This document shows, in pieces, positions 1 to 6,915 of a stretch of DNA of 11,357 nucleotides. Numbering within the stretch: the stretch's first letter is position 1; each line of letters starts with the position of its first letter. The DNA comes from Microbacteriaceae bacterium (GTDB lineage Bacteria; Actinomycetota; Actinomycetes; Actinomycetales; Microbacteriaceae). Below the pieces are notes generated by a model that saw only the letters and a list, made by a program, of their open reading frames with translations, was not told the origin of the DNA and did not search any database. The position numbers and the translations under genes are program-made. Location of the stretch: the NCBI GenBank assembly GCA_024642605.1, contig JAHEAT010000038.1, forward strand, positions 1 through 11,357, written 5' to 3'.

Positions 1-1123
1 CCCAACGCCAGTTCGCGTTCAGGCTCACGAACTTGCCGAAGCACTTGGTCAGCTTGCGCCGGATGTGCGTCACGCCATTGAAGAGAGCATTAGCCGCGTC
101 AGGGCGGTTTCTCGTGCGACTTTGCCGAAGGCCGTCTCGGTAGAGCTTGCGCAGGGCGCTCAGGTTCACCAACGCTGGCAGCCGGTTGATTCTGTAGGTT
201 TGTATGTTCCCGGTGGAAAAGCGGTTTATCCGAGCAGCGTGATCATGAACGTGGTTCCGGCTCAGGAAGCAGGCGTGAAGCGCCTCGCCATTGCGACTCC
301 GGCGCAGGCAGAGTTCGGTTCAAGGCCTCACCCGGTAGTTTTGGCAACCGCAGCGCTATTGGGCGTAACCGAGGTTTACGCCATCGGTGGCCCGGCGGCA
401 ATTGCAGCGTTCGCCTACGGTGTTGAGCAGATTTCGCTCAGACCCGTAGCCATGGTGACTGGCCCCGGAAACATCTTTGTTGCAGCCGCCAAGAGAGCCC
501 TTCGCGGAGTGATTGGCATCGACAGCGAAGCCGGTACCACGGAGATTCTGATCGTTGCCGATAGTGCCGCCGATGCGAGACTTATCGCCTACGACCTGGT
601 TAGCCAAGCCGAACACGATGAAGCTGCCGCGTGCGTTGTAGTGAGCGATTCTGAAGCGCTGCTTCGAGACGTCGAGCAGTGGGTGGGCAAAATTTCCGAG
701 CAAACCGCCAACTCTAATCGCGTTGCCGCGGCCCTCGGGGGAGTGCAATCAGCGTTGGTGCTGGTGGACGACATTGTTCAAGCGAGAGTCTTTGCCGATT
801 TCTACGCCACCGAGCACCTTGAAATTCACACTGCAAACCCGCGCGAAGATGCAGCAGCCATCTCAAATGCCGGCGCTATATTTTTAGGTTCAAACTCTCC
901 GGTCAGCCTCGGTGATTACATCGCCGGATCAAATCACGTGCTTCCAACCGGGCAGCAAGCCAAATTTGGCGCTGGTTTAGGGGTTCACACGTTCTTGCGA
1001 GCCCAACAGATCATCGATTACGACAGGGATGCCTTGGCTCAAGTGGCCGAATTGGCGCAGGTTTTTGCTAACTCCGAGGGTTTGCCCGCGCACGGTGAGG
1101 CCATTTCGGCCCGATTCAGCTAA
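1..1123 (+). CDS. hisD: Histidinol dehydrogenase, 5'-truncated by window edge
   Basis: Catalyses the last two steps of histidine biosynthesis, oxidising L-histidinol to L-histidine with two NAD+; a cytosolic zinc enzyme. The reading frame is open from base 2, giving 373 visible residues against about 430-440 for the family, so roughly 60 N-terminal residues lie outside the window. The GTG at 65 is an internal Val (in PDVRHA), not the start. Seen: the SVGLYVPGG segment (about 195-225); the MVTGPGNIFV nucleotide-binding stretch (about 450-480); SQAEH at 602-616, whose Gln and His match the zinc ligands Q259/H262 of the E. coli enzyme; the catalytic Glu-His pair at 812-817 (TEHLEI); GDYIAGSNHVLPTG with the zinc-ligand Asp (about 911-950); and the C-terminal PAHGE with the last ligand His (about 1087-1100). 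The call is secure. It is followed by a 234-bp gap before nrdR; no other his gene is visible. Confidence 0.97.
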   Translation, partial: PTPVRVQAHELAEALGQLAPDVRHAIEESISRVRAVSRATLPKAVSVELAQGAQVHQRWQPVDSVGLYVPGGKAVYPSSVIMNVVPAQEAGVKRLAIATPAQAEFGSRPHPVVLATAALLGVTEVYAIGGPAAIAAFAYGVEQISLRPVAMVTGPGNIFVAAAKRALRGVIGIDSEAGTTEILIVADSAADARLIAYDLVSQAEHDEAAACVVVSDSEALLRDVEQWVGKISEQTANSNRVAAALGGVQSALVLVDDIVQARVFADFYATEHLEIHTANPREDAAAISNAGAIFLGSNSPVSLGDYIAGSNHVLPTGQQAKFGAGLGVHTFLRAQQIIDYDRDALAQVAELAQVFANSEGLPAHGEAISARFS

Positions 1124-1251
1124 ATCTTTGCCGAGTTGTAATCATTTTCTTTAGTGAATTTTCGGCCAAAATGGCTCAAATTTTGCCTGTTTCCGCATAA
1201 AACCTAGCGACACGCCGTAACTCAAATGAATTTGATTTAGGCCTACCCACA
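1124..1251. other. AT-rich hisD-nrdR spacer with a bulged hairpin
   Basis: No credible gene lies between hisD and the nrdR control elements; the short minus-strand frame here lacks coding character. The one structure I see is an inverted repeat with arms 1164-1172 (GGCCAAAAT) and 1180-1187 (ATTTTGCC), pairing with a single bulged C around a 7-nt loop. It could act as a weak terminator for hisD, but only TGTTT follows, so there is no proper U-tract and the function is uncertain. Confidence 0.35.
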
Positions 1252-1265
1252 CCACAAGATATAGT
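1237..1265 (+). promoter_or_regulatory. Putative nrdR-nrdJ promoter
   Basis: A good -10 hexamer, TATAGT, lies at 1260-1265. A weak -35 candidate, TTAGGC, lies at 1237-1242, 17 bp upstream. Transcription would start near 1272, giving a leader of about 85 nt. The -10 sits inside NrdR box 1, which fits simple occlusion by the repressor. The hexamers are seen; promoter activity is inferred. Confidence 0.45.
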
Positions 1266-1298
1266 GACCGAGAAGCGAAAAGTGTCCACATATTGTGC
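1252..1298 (+). promoter_or_regulatory. Paired NrdR boxes (NrdR operator)
   Basis: Box 1 is CCACAAGATATAGTGA (1252-1267), matching the NrdR consensus ACACWATATATWGTGT at 13 of 16 positions. Box 2 is TGTCCACATATTGTGC (1283-1298), matching at about 10 of 16 with a well-conserved right half. Start-to-start distance is exactly 31 bp, three helical turns, which is the known arrangement of tandem NrdR boxes. The next gene encodes NrdR and the one after it a ribonucleotide reductase, the expected targets. This implies autoregulation of nrdR together with control of nrdJ in response to the ATP/dATP state sensed by NrdR. Confidence 0.82.
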
Positions 1299-1322
1299 TT
1301 ATCTGTGGAATTCTGTGGATAA
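1282..1322 (-). promoter_or_regulatory. DnaA-box-like cluster upstream of nrdR
   Basis: TGTGGATAA at 1314-1322 is a perfect minus-strand copy of the DnaA box TTATCCACA. A degenerate copy, TGTGGAATT, lies exactly 10 bp upstream at 1304-1312. GTGTCCACA at 1282-1290 is a 7-of-9 match on the opposite strand and overlaps NrdR box 2. E. coli nrdAB is known to be controlled by DnaA, so a role here is plausible, but one perfect 9-mer may occur by chance. Binding is inferred. Confidence 0.4.
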
Positions 1323-1357
1323 CTTTCGCTAACTATCAATGAGGAGGCTGATCAACG

Positions 1358-1861
1358 ATGCACTGTCCATTCTGTCGTCACGCCGATTCACGAGTCATTG
1401 ACTCGAGAACCTCAGAAGATGGCGTTTCGATTCGCCGCAGACGAGAGTGCCCGGAGTGCCTAAAGCGCTTCAGCACAACCGAAACCGCAAGCCTCACGGT
1501 AGTGAAGCGAAGCGGGGTAATCGAGCCATTTAGCCGACACAAAATCGTGAATGGTGTTCGTAAGGCCTGTCAGGGTCGCCCGGTCGGGGAATCCGACTTG
1601 GCTCTGCTCGCTCAAACGGTTGAAGAAACCGTGCGAACCACCGGATCGTCACAGATTGAGGCAAATGAGATTGGCCTAGCCATTCTTCAGCCGCTACGAA
1701 AACTAGACGAAGTTGCCTTCATGCGCTTTGCGAGTGTCTACCAGGGTTGGGAGACTCTCGACGACTTCGAAGCAGCAATCAATGTTTTGCGTTCAACTCG
1801 AGATGCCACAAGCGAACTCGATCTGAACGAATCAGAAAAAGAGAGACTTTCTCAGCGTTGA
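1358..1861 (+). CDS. nrdR: Transcriptional repressor NrdR
   Basis: Zinc-ribbon and ATP-cone repressor that senses ATP/dATP and represses ribonucleotide reductase genes by binding paired NrdR boxes. The 167-aa product has the full layout: an N-terminal zinc ribbon with Cys3, Cys6, Cys31 and Cys34 (MHCPFC ... RECPEC), including the basic stretch RRRRE just before the second Cys pair, then an ATP-cone from about residue 46 to 136 ([19 protein letters not shown] onward). The C-terminal 25 residues are charged and variable, a little longer than the roughly 150-aa minimum of the family. The ATG is supported by a strong GAGGAGG at 1341-1347. It ends 38 bp before nrdJ in the same direction with no terminator between, so the two are probably one transcript. 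The operator pair upstream (1252-1298) implies autorepression. Confidence 0.97.
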   Translation: MHCPFCRHADSRVIDSRTSEDGVSIRRRRECPECLKRFSTTETASLTVVKRSGVIEPFSRHKIVNGVRKACQGRPVGESDLALLAQTVEETVRTTGSSQIEANEIGLAILQPLRKLDEVAFMRFASVYQGWETLDDFEAAINVLRSTRDATSELDLNESEKERLSQR

Positions 1862-1899
1862 GCTGAGTAGGCGTGAAACCGAAATAGAAAGGCAATAGA

Positions 1900-4746
1900 G
1901 TGACCGACACATCGGCATTTACCGGCAACACCGCCGGAACCGGCGCTGGAATCACCATCGACCGCATCTACACCACCGAAGGTGTACACCCGTACGACCA
2001 GGTCAACTGGGAGTACCGCGATGTGGTGCAGACCAACTGGAAAAACGGCGAAGTTATCTTCGAGCAGCGTGGCGTAGAGTTTCCAGACTTCTGGAGCATC
2101 AATGCTTCGACCATCGTCACCACGAAGTATTTCCGCGGTGCACTCGGAACCTCAGAGCGTGAGTTCAGCCTCCGCCAACTGATCGACCGGGTTGCCCTCA
2201 CCTACACCCAGGCTGGCCGCGACCACGGCTACTTCGCAAGCGAACAAGACGCCACCGTATTCGAGCACGAGCTCACCTACATGCTCTTGAACCAGATTTT
2301 TGCGTTCAACTCACCTGTTTGGTTCAACGTTGGAACCAAGAGCCCACAGCAGGTTTCGGCCTGTTTCATCCTTTCGGTTGACGACTCGATGGACTCGATT
2401 CTCAACTGGTACCGCGAAGAAGGACTCATCTTCAAGGGCGGTTCGGGTGCAGGTCTAAACCTTTCTCGCATTCGCTCATCAAAAGAACTGCTCAAGAACA
2501 GCGGTGGCTCGGCTTCGGGTCCTGTTTCGTTCATGCGCGGTGCCGACGCTTCGGCAGGAACCATCAAGTCTGGTGGCGCTACTCGCCGCGCAGCAAAGAT
2601 GGTCGTCCTCGACGTTGACCACCCAGACATCGAAGAGTTCATCGAGACCAAGGCAAGCGAAGAGAAGAAGATCCGCGTTCTTCGCGACGCAGGTTTCGAC
2701 ATGGAGCTCGGCGGCAAAGACATCAACTCCGTGCAGTACCAGAATGCCAACAACTCGGTTCGCGTGAACGCAGAGTTCATGACGGCAGTCGAAAATGGCG
2801 GCAAGTTCGGTCTTCGTGCTCGCACCACCGGTGAGGTCATCGAAGAAGTTGACGCTCGCGAACTTTTCGACAAGATCGCAATGGCGGCTTGGGAATGTGC
2901 AGACCCTGGTATCCAGTACGACGACATCATCAACGACTGGCACACCTCGCCCGAGTCGGGTCGCATCACCGGTTCGAACCCATGTTCCGAGTACATGCAC
3001 CTCGACAACTCTTCTTGTAACCTCGCCTCGCTAAACCTTCTGAAGTTCCTCAACCCAGATGGTTCGTTCGACAGCGACAAGTTCGTCAAGGCATCCGAGT
3101 TGATCATCACCGCGATGGACATCTCGATCTCATTTGCCGACTTCCCAACCCCAGCCATCGGTGAGACCACCCGTAACTTCCGCCAGCTCGGCATTGGTTA
3201 CGCAAACTTAGGTGCTCTCCTAATGGCCATTGGTGTGCCCTACGACAGCAAGGAAGGCTTCGCTCTAGCAGCTTCTATCACCTCGCTAATGTCGGCCGCA
3301 ACCTACCGTCGCTCGGCAGAACTTGCCGGTGTCGTTGGTACCTACGCTGGTTACCCAAAGAACAAGGCCGGACACGACCGCGTAATGGGCAAGCACGAGG
3401 CTGCAAACGCAGTTCTTACCCCGGTAATGGACATCGATGCAGGCGTGCACGCTGCCGCCACCGAACAGTGGGCATTGAACACCGCTATCGGTGCTCAGAA
3501 CGGCTGGAGAAACTCGCAGATTTCGCTGCTAGCCCCAACCGGAACCATCGGCTTCATGATGGACTGTGACACCACTGGTATCGAGCCTGACTTCTCACTC
3601 GTGAAGTACAAGAAGCTCTCAACCGGTGGCTCGATGCAGATCGTGAACCAGACCATTCCGTTCGCACTGCACCGTCTCGGTTACTCTCAAGAGACCATCG
3701 AGGCCATCGTTGACCACATTAGCCAGCACGGCCACGTGGTAGACGCTCCAGGGCTCAAGACCGAGCACTACGCAATCTTCGACACCGCCGTTGGTATTCG
3801 TGCCATCGAGCCGATGGGACACGTTCGCATGATGGCTGCTGTACAGCCGTTCCTGTCGGGCGCGATCTCGAAGACAGTGAACATGCCAGAGACCGCAACC
3901 AAGGAAGAGATTGCAGACGTCTACTTCCAGGGTTGGAAGATGGGGCTCAAGGCACTGGCTATCTACCGCGACAACTGCAAGGTTGGTCAGCCGCTTAGCG
4001 ATGCCAAGGCAAAGACCGAAGAGAAGGCCGCTCCGGCCGCTGCAGCAATCAGCGACCTAGCTCACCCTGTGCGCAAGCGTCTTCCAAAGTCTCGTCCGTC
4101 GTCGACCACTTCGTTCACCGTTGGTGGAGCAGAGGGTTACATGACTGCCTCGTCTTACCCAGACGGTGGTCTCGGCGAGGTATTCCTAAAGCTCGGTAAG
4201 CAGGGTTCGACCCTCGCCGGTGTCATGGATGCCTTCTCGATCTCGGTATCAATCGGCCTACAGTACGGTGTTCCGCTGGAGACCTTCGTAAAGAAGTTCA
4301 CCAACGTCAACTTCGAACCAGCTGGCTTAACCGATGATGCAGACATCCGTATGGCCAAGTCGCTAATGGACTACATCTTCCGTCGTCTTGCACTCGACTA
4401 CCTGCCTTACGAAACCCGCACCGCGCTCGGCATCAACAGCGCCAGCGAGCGTTCGGCAGCGCTAGACGCAGCCGGTGGTTACCCGCCAGTTGTTGAAGCA
4501 ATCGCTCCAGCGGTTGTTGCGGCGGTAGAAGAGGTAGAGGCAATCGTCGAGGTTTCGGCTCAGGCGATCACCATCGAAGAGAAACCGGCACCAGCTCGCG
4601 AGGTTCACTCCTCAGCCGAACTGTTTGACCTGCTTCAGGGCAAAGAATCCGATGCCCCGCTCTGCTTCAACTGTGGAATCAAGATGCGTCCATCTGGTTC
4701 GTGCCACGTCTGCGAAGGCTGTGGATCAACCAGCGGTTGCAGCTAA
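1900..4746 (+). CDS. nrdJ: Class II (adenosylcobalamin-dependent) ribonucleotide reductase
   Basis: Reduces ribonucleotides (probably diphosphates) to deoxyribonucleotides using a thiyl radical generated from adenosylcobalamin, so no oxygen and no NrdB radical subunit is needed. The 948-aa product starts at GTG with AAAGG at 1888-1892. Seen in order: an N-terminal class II domain (about 20-140); Cys155 (SACFIL) and Cys373 (SSCNLASL), the likely active-site disulfide pair; the finger loop NPCSE with Asn360, the presumed thiyl Cys362 and Glu364; LAPTGTIGF and DTTGIEP substrate-phosphate loops (about 545-570); a TSCPD-type domain (about 735-835); an Ala/Val/Glu-rich linker (about 850-915); and a tail with six Cys. 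Of these, Cys922/925/935/938 form a CxxC-x9-CxxC zinc ribbon and Cys941/947 look like the swinging-arm redox pair. I see no N-terminal ATP-cone. The 38-bp gap from nrdR is too short for a cobalamin riboswitch. Regulation is probably by NrdR. The organism must make or import B12 (inference). Confidence 0.96.
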   Translation: MTDTSAFTGNTAGTGAGITIDRIYTTEGVHPYDQVNWEYRDVVQTNWKNGEVIFEQRGVEFPDFWSINASTIVTTKYFRGALGTSEREFSLRQLIDRVALTYTQAGRDHGYFASEQDATVFEHELTYMLLNQIFAFNSPVWFNVGTKSPQQVSACFILSVDDSMDSILNWYREEGLIFKGGSGAGLNLSRIRSSKELLKNSGGSASGPVSFMRGADASAGTIKSGGATRRAAKMVVLDVDHPDIEEFIETKASEEKKIRVLRDAGFDMELGGKDINSVQYQNANNSVRVNAEFMTAVENGGKFGLRARTTGEVIEEVDARELFDKIAMAAWECADPGIQYDDIINDWHTSPESGRITGSNPCSEYMHLDNSSCNLASLNLLKFLNPDGSFDSDKFVKASELIITAMDISISFADFPTPAIGETTRNFRQLGIGYANLGALLMAIGVPYDSKEGFALAASITSLMSAATYRRSAELAGVVGTYAGYPKNKAGHDRVMGKHEAANAVLTPVMDIDAGVHAAATEQWALNTAIGAQNGWRNSQISLLAPTGTIGFMMDCDTTGIEPDFSLVKYKKLSTGGSMQIVNQTIPFALHRLGYSQETIEAIVDHISQHGHVVDAPGLKTEHYAIFDTAVGIRAIEPMGHVRMMAAVQPFLSGAISKTVNMPETATKEEIADVYFQGWKMGLKALAIYRDNCKVGQPLSDAKAKTEEKAAPAAAAISDLAHPVRKRLPKSRPSSTTSFTVGGAEGYMTASSYPDGGLGEVFLKLGKQGSTLAGVMDAFSISVSIGLQYGVPLETFVKKFTNVNFEPAGLTDDADIRMAKSLMDYIFRRLALDYLPYETRTALGINSASERSAALDAAGGYPPVVEAIAPAVVAAVEEVEAIVEVSAQAITIEEKPAPAREVHSSAELFDLLQGKESDAPLCFNCGIKMRPSGSCHVCEGCGSTSGCS

Positions 4747-4759
4747 ACCGACTAATCAC

Positions 4760-4793
4760 GCGAAGGGGTCGACTTTTGTCGGCCCCTTTTCGC
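4760..4793 (+). terminator. Rho-independent terminator after nrdJ
   Basis: The strong hairpin has arms AGGGGTCGAC (4764-4773) and GTCGGCCCCT (4778-4787), with one T-G wobble, closed by a TTTT loop and followed by TTTT (4787-4790). Outer bases GCGAA and TTCGC (4760-4764, 4789-4793) can extend the stem past a bulge. It lies 14 nt after the nrdJ stop and ends the nrdR-nrdJ unit before the pyrD promoter. Confidence 0.9.
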
Positions 4794-4803
4794 ATGGGGA
4801 AGG

Positions 4804-4815
4804 TAACCTAGGGGA
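4804..4815 (+). promoter_or_regulatory. pyrD promoter giving a probable leaderless mRNA
   Basis: A TANNNT -10 element, TAACCT (4804-4809), lies 6 nt before the GTG start at 4816, so the transcript would begin at or next to the start codon. The only purine-rich sequence, AGGGGA (4810-4815), directly abuts the GTG and is too close to serve as a Shine-Dalgarno. No convincing -35 is seen; 4781-4786 is part of the terminator stem. Confidence 0.5.
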
Positions 4816-5835
4816 GTGCTCTACAACTTCATTTTCAAAGTCTTCTTTGCCAAACTCGACCCCGAATTTGCTCACCACCTGGTTGCCACAGCCATGCGCG
4901 TTGCTGCGACGCTGCGACTGACTCGAGTTGGCGCGCCCAAGCCTTCGAGCACTAAATCGGTGCAGGCCATGGGGCTAACCTTTCGCGGAGCCTTCGGCGT
5001 CGCTGCCGGATTCGACAAACACGCAATTCTTGTTCGAGCCCTGGGAGATCTGGGTTTCTCACACGTTGAGATTGGTTCGGTCACCGCTAGACCGCAGGCC
5101 GGAAACCCAAAGCCACGCCTTTTTCGATTGGTCTCGGATCGCGCACTGATAAACCGCATGGGCTTCAACAATGAAGGCGCCGATGCGATTGCCGTGCGGC
5201 TAGAACGCTTGCGCCAAAAGTACGGGGCGAAACTCCCGGTCATCGGTGTAAACATAGGCAAGAGCAAGGTAACCGAGGTCGAAAATGCCGTCGAAGACTA
5301 CCGCTACAGCGCTAAGAAGCTTGCTAAGTTCGCTGATTACCTAGCAGTAAACGTGTCTTCGCCAAACACCCCGGGCCTTCGCTCGCTTCAAGCTGTCGAC
5401 GCTCTGAGGCCAATTTTGGTTGCTGTCATCGAAGAGTCGCTGGGTAAGCCGGTGCTGGTGAAAATTGCACCAGACCTGGCCGACGAAGACATTTTGGCTG
5501 TCGCTGAGCTCTCAAACGAGCTTCAGCTCGCAGGCGTTATTGCCACCAATACCACTATCGCGAGAACGGGTCTTAGAGCGGCAGAGCCAGAGGTAGCTCT
5601 GATTGGTGCCGGTGGGCTCTCTGGCGCCCCGCTGAAGGCTCGCTCGATCGAGGTTTTGAAACTGCTCAAGGCAAACCTCGCCGACGGGCAGGTCATAGTT
5701 TCGGTAGGCGGTATTGAGACGGCAGAAGAAGCTCAAGAGCGACTAAACCTAGGTGCCACACTCGTGCAGGGATACACCGGATTTATCTATGCAGGCCCAT
5801 TCTGGGCGCGCAAAATCAACAGCAAACTGCGTTAA
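4816..5835 (+). CDS. pyrD: Dihydroorotate dehydrogenase (quinone), class 2
   Basis: Oxidises dihydroorotate to orotate in de novo pyrimidine synthesis and passes the electrons through FMN to the membrane quinone pool. The 339-aa length is normal for class 2. Residues 1-40 form the amphipathic, partly hydrophobic N-terminal helices (LYNFIFKVFFAKLDPEFAH) typical of the membrane-associated class. Seen: GVAAGFDKHA (61-70, FMN site); GSVTARPQAGNPKPRLFR (87-104); RMGFNNEG (114-121), a class 2 signature; GVNIGKSK (144-151); NVSSPNTPGLR (179-189), where Ser182 is the catalytic base by analogy with E. coli Ser175; NTTIARTGL (about 244-252); and GAGGLSGAPL and VSVGGI loops for the FMN phosphate. The GTG start is chosen because the conserved N-terminal helices begin there. 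It is separated from nrdJ by a terminator, so it is probably transcribed alone. Its stop overlaps that of the convergent aldo/keto reductase. Confidence 0.96.
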   Translation: MLYNFIFKVFFAKLDPEFAHHLVATAMRVAATLRLTRVGAPKPSSTKSVQAMGLTFRGAFGVAAGFDKHAILVRALGDLGFSHVEIGSVTARPQAGNPKPRLFRLVSDRALINRMGFNNEGADAIAVRLERLRQKYGAKLPVIGVNIGKSKVTEVENAVEDYRYSAKKLAKFADYLAVNVSSPNTPGLRSLQAVDALRPILVAVIEESLGKPVLVKIAPDLADEDILAVAELSNELQLAGVIATNTTIARTGLRAAEPEVALIGAGGLSGAPLKARSIEVLKLLKANLADGQVIVSVGGIETAEEAQERLNLGATLVQGYTGFIYAGPFWARKINSKLR

Positions 5836-6836
5836 ACCAGCCGCGCTGGCGGACTCTTAGTTTCGGCAGGGTCGAACACAGTAACGCTCTGCAAAATGGC
5901 TTCGGCCTTGGCGGCTACCTCGTCGCTGATGACGATATCGAGAGCTCCCACGTTTGAAGTGATTTGCTCAGGGCTGGTAGCGCCCACGATTGCACTCGCA
6001 ACGTTCGGGTTGCGAAGAACCCAGGCGAGAGCAAACTGGGCCATGGTGGCACCGCATTCTTCGGCGAGCGGTTTGAGCTCTTGCACTCGCTCAAGAAGTT
6101 CTTGGCTCGAAAGCAAACGATCCATCGGGCCGCTTACCTTTTCGTTGGCACCGCGTGAGCCTTCTGGTGCTTTTTGGCCAGGAAGGTATTTTCCGGTCAG
6201 AACGCCCTGAGCCATCGGCGACCAAACTATCTGGCTAACTCCGAGGCTTTCTGAGGTCGGAATCACTTCGGCTTCGATTACTCGCCACAGCATGGAGTAC
6301 TGAGGCTGGTTCGAGATCAGCTGGAAGCCCATCTGCTTGGCAAGGGCATGGCCGGCCGCGATCTGCTCAGCGCGCCACTCCGAAACACCGATGTACAGAG
6401 CCTTTCCCTGTCTTACGATGTCGGCAAAAGCTTGCATGGTTTCTTCTAGGGGAGTCTCATAATCGAAACGGTGAGCCTGGTAGAGGTCGAAGTAGTCGAC
6501 ACCAACGCGCTTTAGCGAGCCATTGATTGATTCCATGATGTGCTTGCGTGAAAGACCGGTATCGTTCGGACCCTTCTCGGCAACTGGCCAGTAGCACTTG
6601 GTGAAGATCTCTAGGCCTTCGCGGCGCAGGCCGGTGAGAGCCTTACCGAGTACAGATTCGGCTGCTTGGTTTGCGTAGACATCAGCCGTGTCGAACGAGG
6701 TGATGCCTGCATCCAAGGCCGCGTGTACGGTGGCAACGGCAGCTGAGTCGTCAATCTGGCTGGCGTGGGTTAGCCAGTTGCCGTAGGTGAGTTCGCTGAC
6801 CTTGAGTCCGCTGTTTCCTAGAAATCGATACTTCAT
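5832..6836 (-). CDS. Aldo/keto reductase (Kv-beta/YghZ-like)
   Basis: NADPH-dependent (by family) oxidoreductase of the aldo/keto reductase superfamily, 334 aa, one TIM barrel. The catalytic tetrad is intact: Asp49 and Tyr54 (FDTADVY), Lys80 (FTKCYWP) and His122 (YQAHRFD). GNWLTHA near the N-terminus, NQPQYSMLWR and WSPMAQGVLTGKY in the middle, and the late AIVGATSPEQI cofactor region resemble the potassium-channel beta-subunit/YghZ-like branch (AKR6/AKR14 type). The substrate cannot be read from sequence; detoxification of aldehydes or sugar-derived carbonyls is a guess. The ATG has AAGGA (complement of 6841-6845) 4 nt upstream. It lies downstream of the DUF3043 gene on the same strand, but a hairpin between them suggests separate transcription. 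Its TAA overlaps the pyrD TAA on the other strand. Confidence 0.92.
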   Translation of the reverse strand: MKYRFLGNSGLKVSELTYGNWLTHASQIDDSAAVATVHAALDAGITSFDTADVYANQAAESVLGKALTGLRREGLEIFTKCYWPVAEKGPNDTGLSRKHIMESINGSLKRVGVDYFDLYQAHRFDYETPLEETMQAFADIVRQGKALYIGVSEWRAEQIAAGHALAKQMGFQLISNQPQYSMLWRVIEAEVIPTSESLGVSQIVWSPMAQGVLTGKYLPGQKAPEGSRGANEKVSGPMDRLLSSQELLERVQELKPLAEECGATMAQFALAWVLRNPNVASAIVGATSPEQITSNVGALDIVISDEVAAKAEAILQSVTVFDPAETKSPPARLV

Positions 6837-6880
6837 GGAGTCCTTCTTCGTTGAATTACGTTTGGGTGATCGGAGTTTCT

Positions 6881-6907
6881 AAAACGCCAGGTCGTATCTG
6901 GCTGGCG
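6881..6907 (-). terminator. Candidate terminator after the DUF3043 gene
   Basis: Read on the minus strand, CGCCAG (6907-6902) pairs with CTGGCG (6890-6885) around an 11-nt loop and is followed directly by TTTT (6884-6881). The stem is only 6 bp but GC-rich and sits 9 nt past the stop. It would separate the DUF3043 gene from the aldo/keto reductase; read-through is possible. Confidence 0.5.
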
Positions 6908-6915
6908 GCAGTCGC

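Noticed and set aside
1151..1339. 62-aa minus-strand frame in the hisD-nrdR spacer
   Set aside because: It covers the NrdR boxes and promoter, has no clear ribosome site and shows no protein-like conservation pattern that I recognise.
1862..1899. Possible cobalamin riboswitch before the B12-dependent nrdJ
   Set aside because: The nrdR-nrdJ gap is 38 bp and the leader before nrdR is under about 90 nt; neither can hold a cobalamin riboswitch (about 200 nt), and no B12-box-like sequence is visible.
2277..3194. A 305-aa open frame antisense to nrdJ, and a second at 2479-3000
   Set aside because: They lie wholly opposite the conserved catalytic core of nrdJ. Long antisense frames arise from its strongly biased codon use, and neither translation shows recognisable domains.
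4625..4921. 98-aa plus-strand frame bridging the end of nrdJ and the start of pyrD
   Set aside because: It overlaps two secure genes in another frame and reads straight through a strong terminator hairpin; no domain is recognised.
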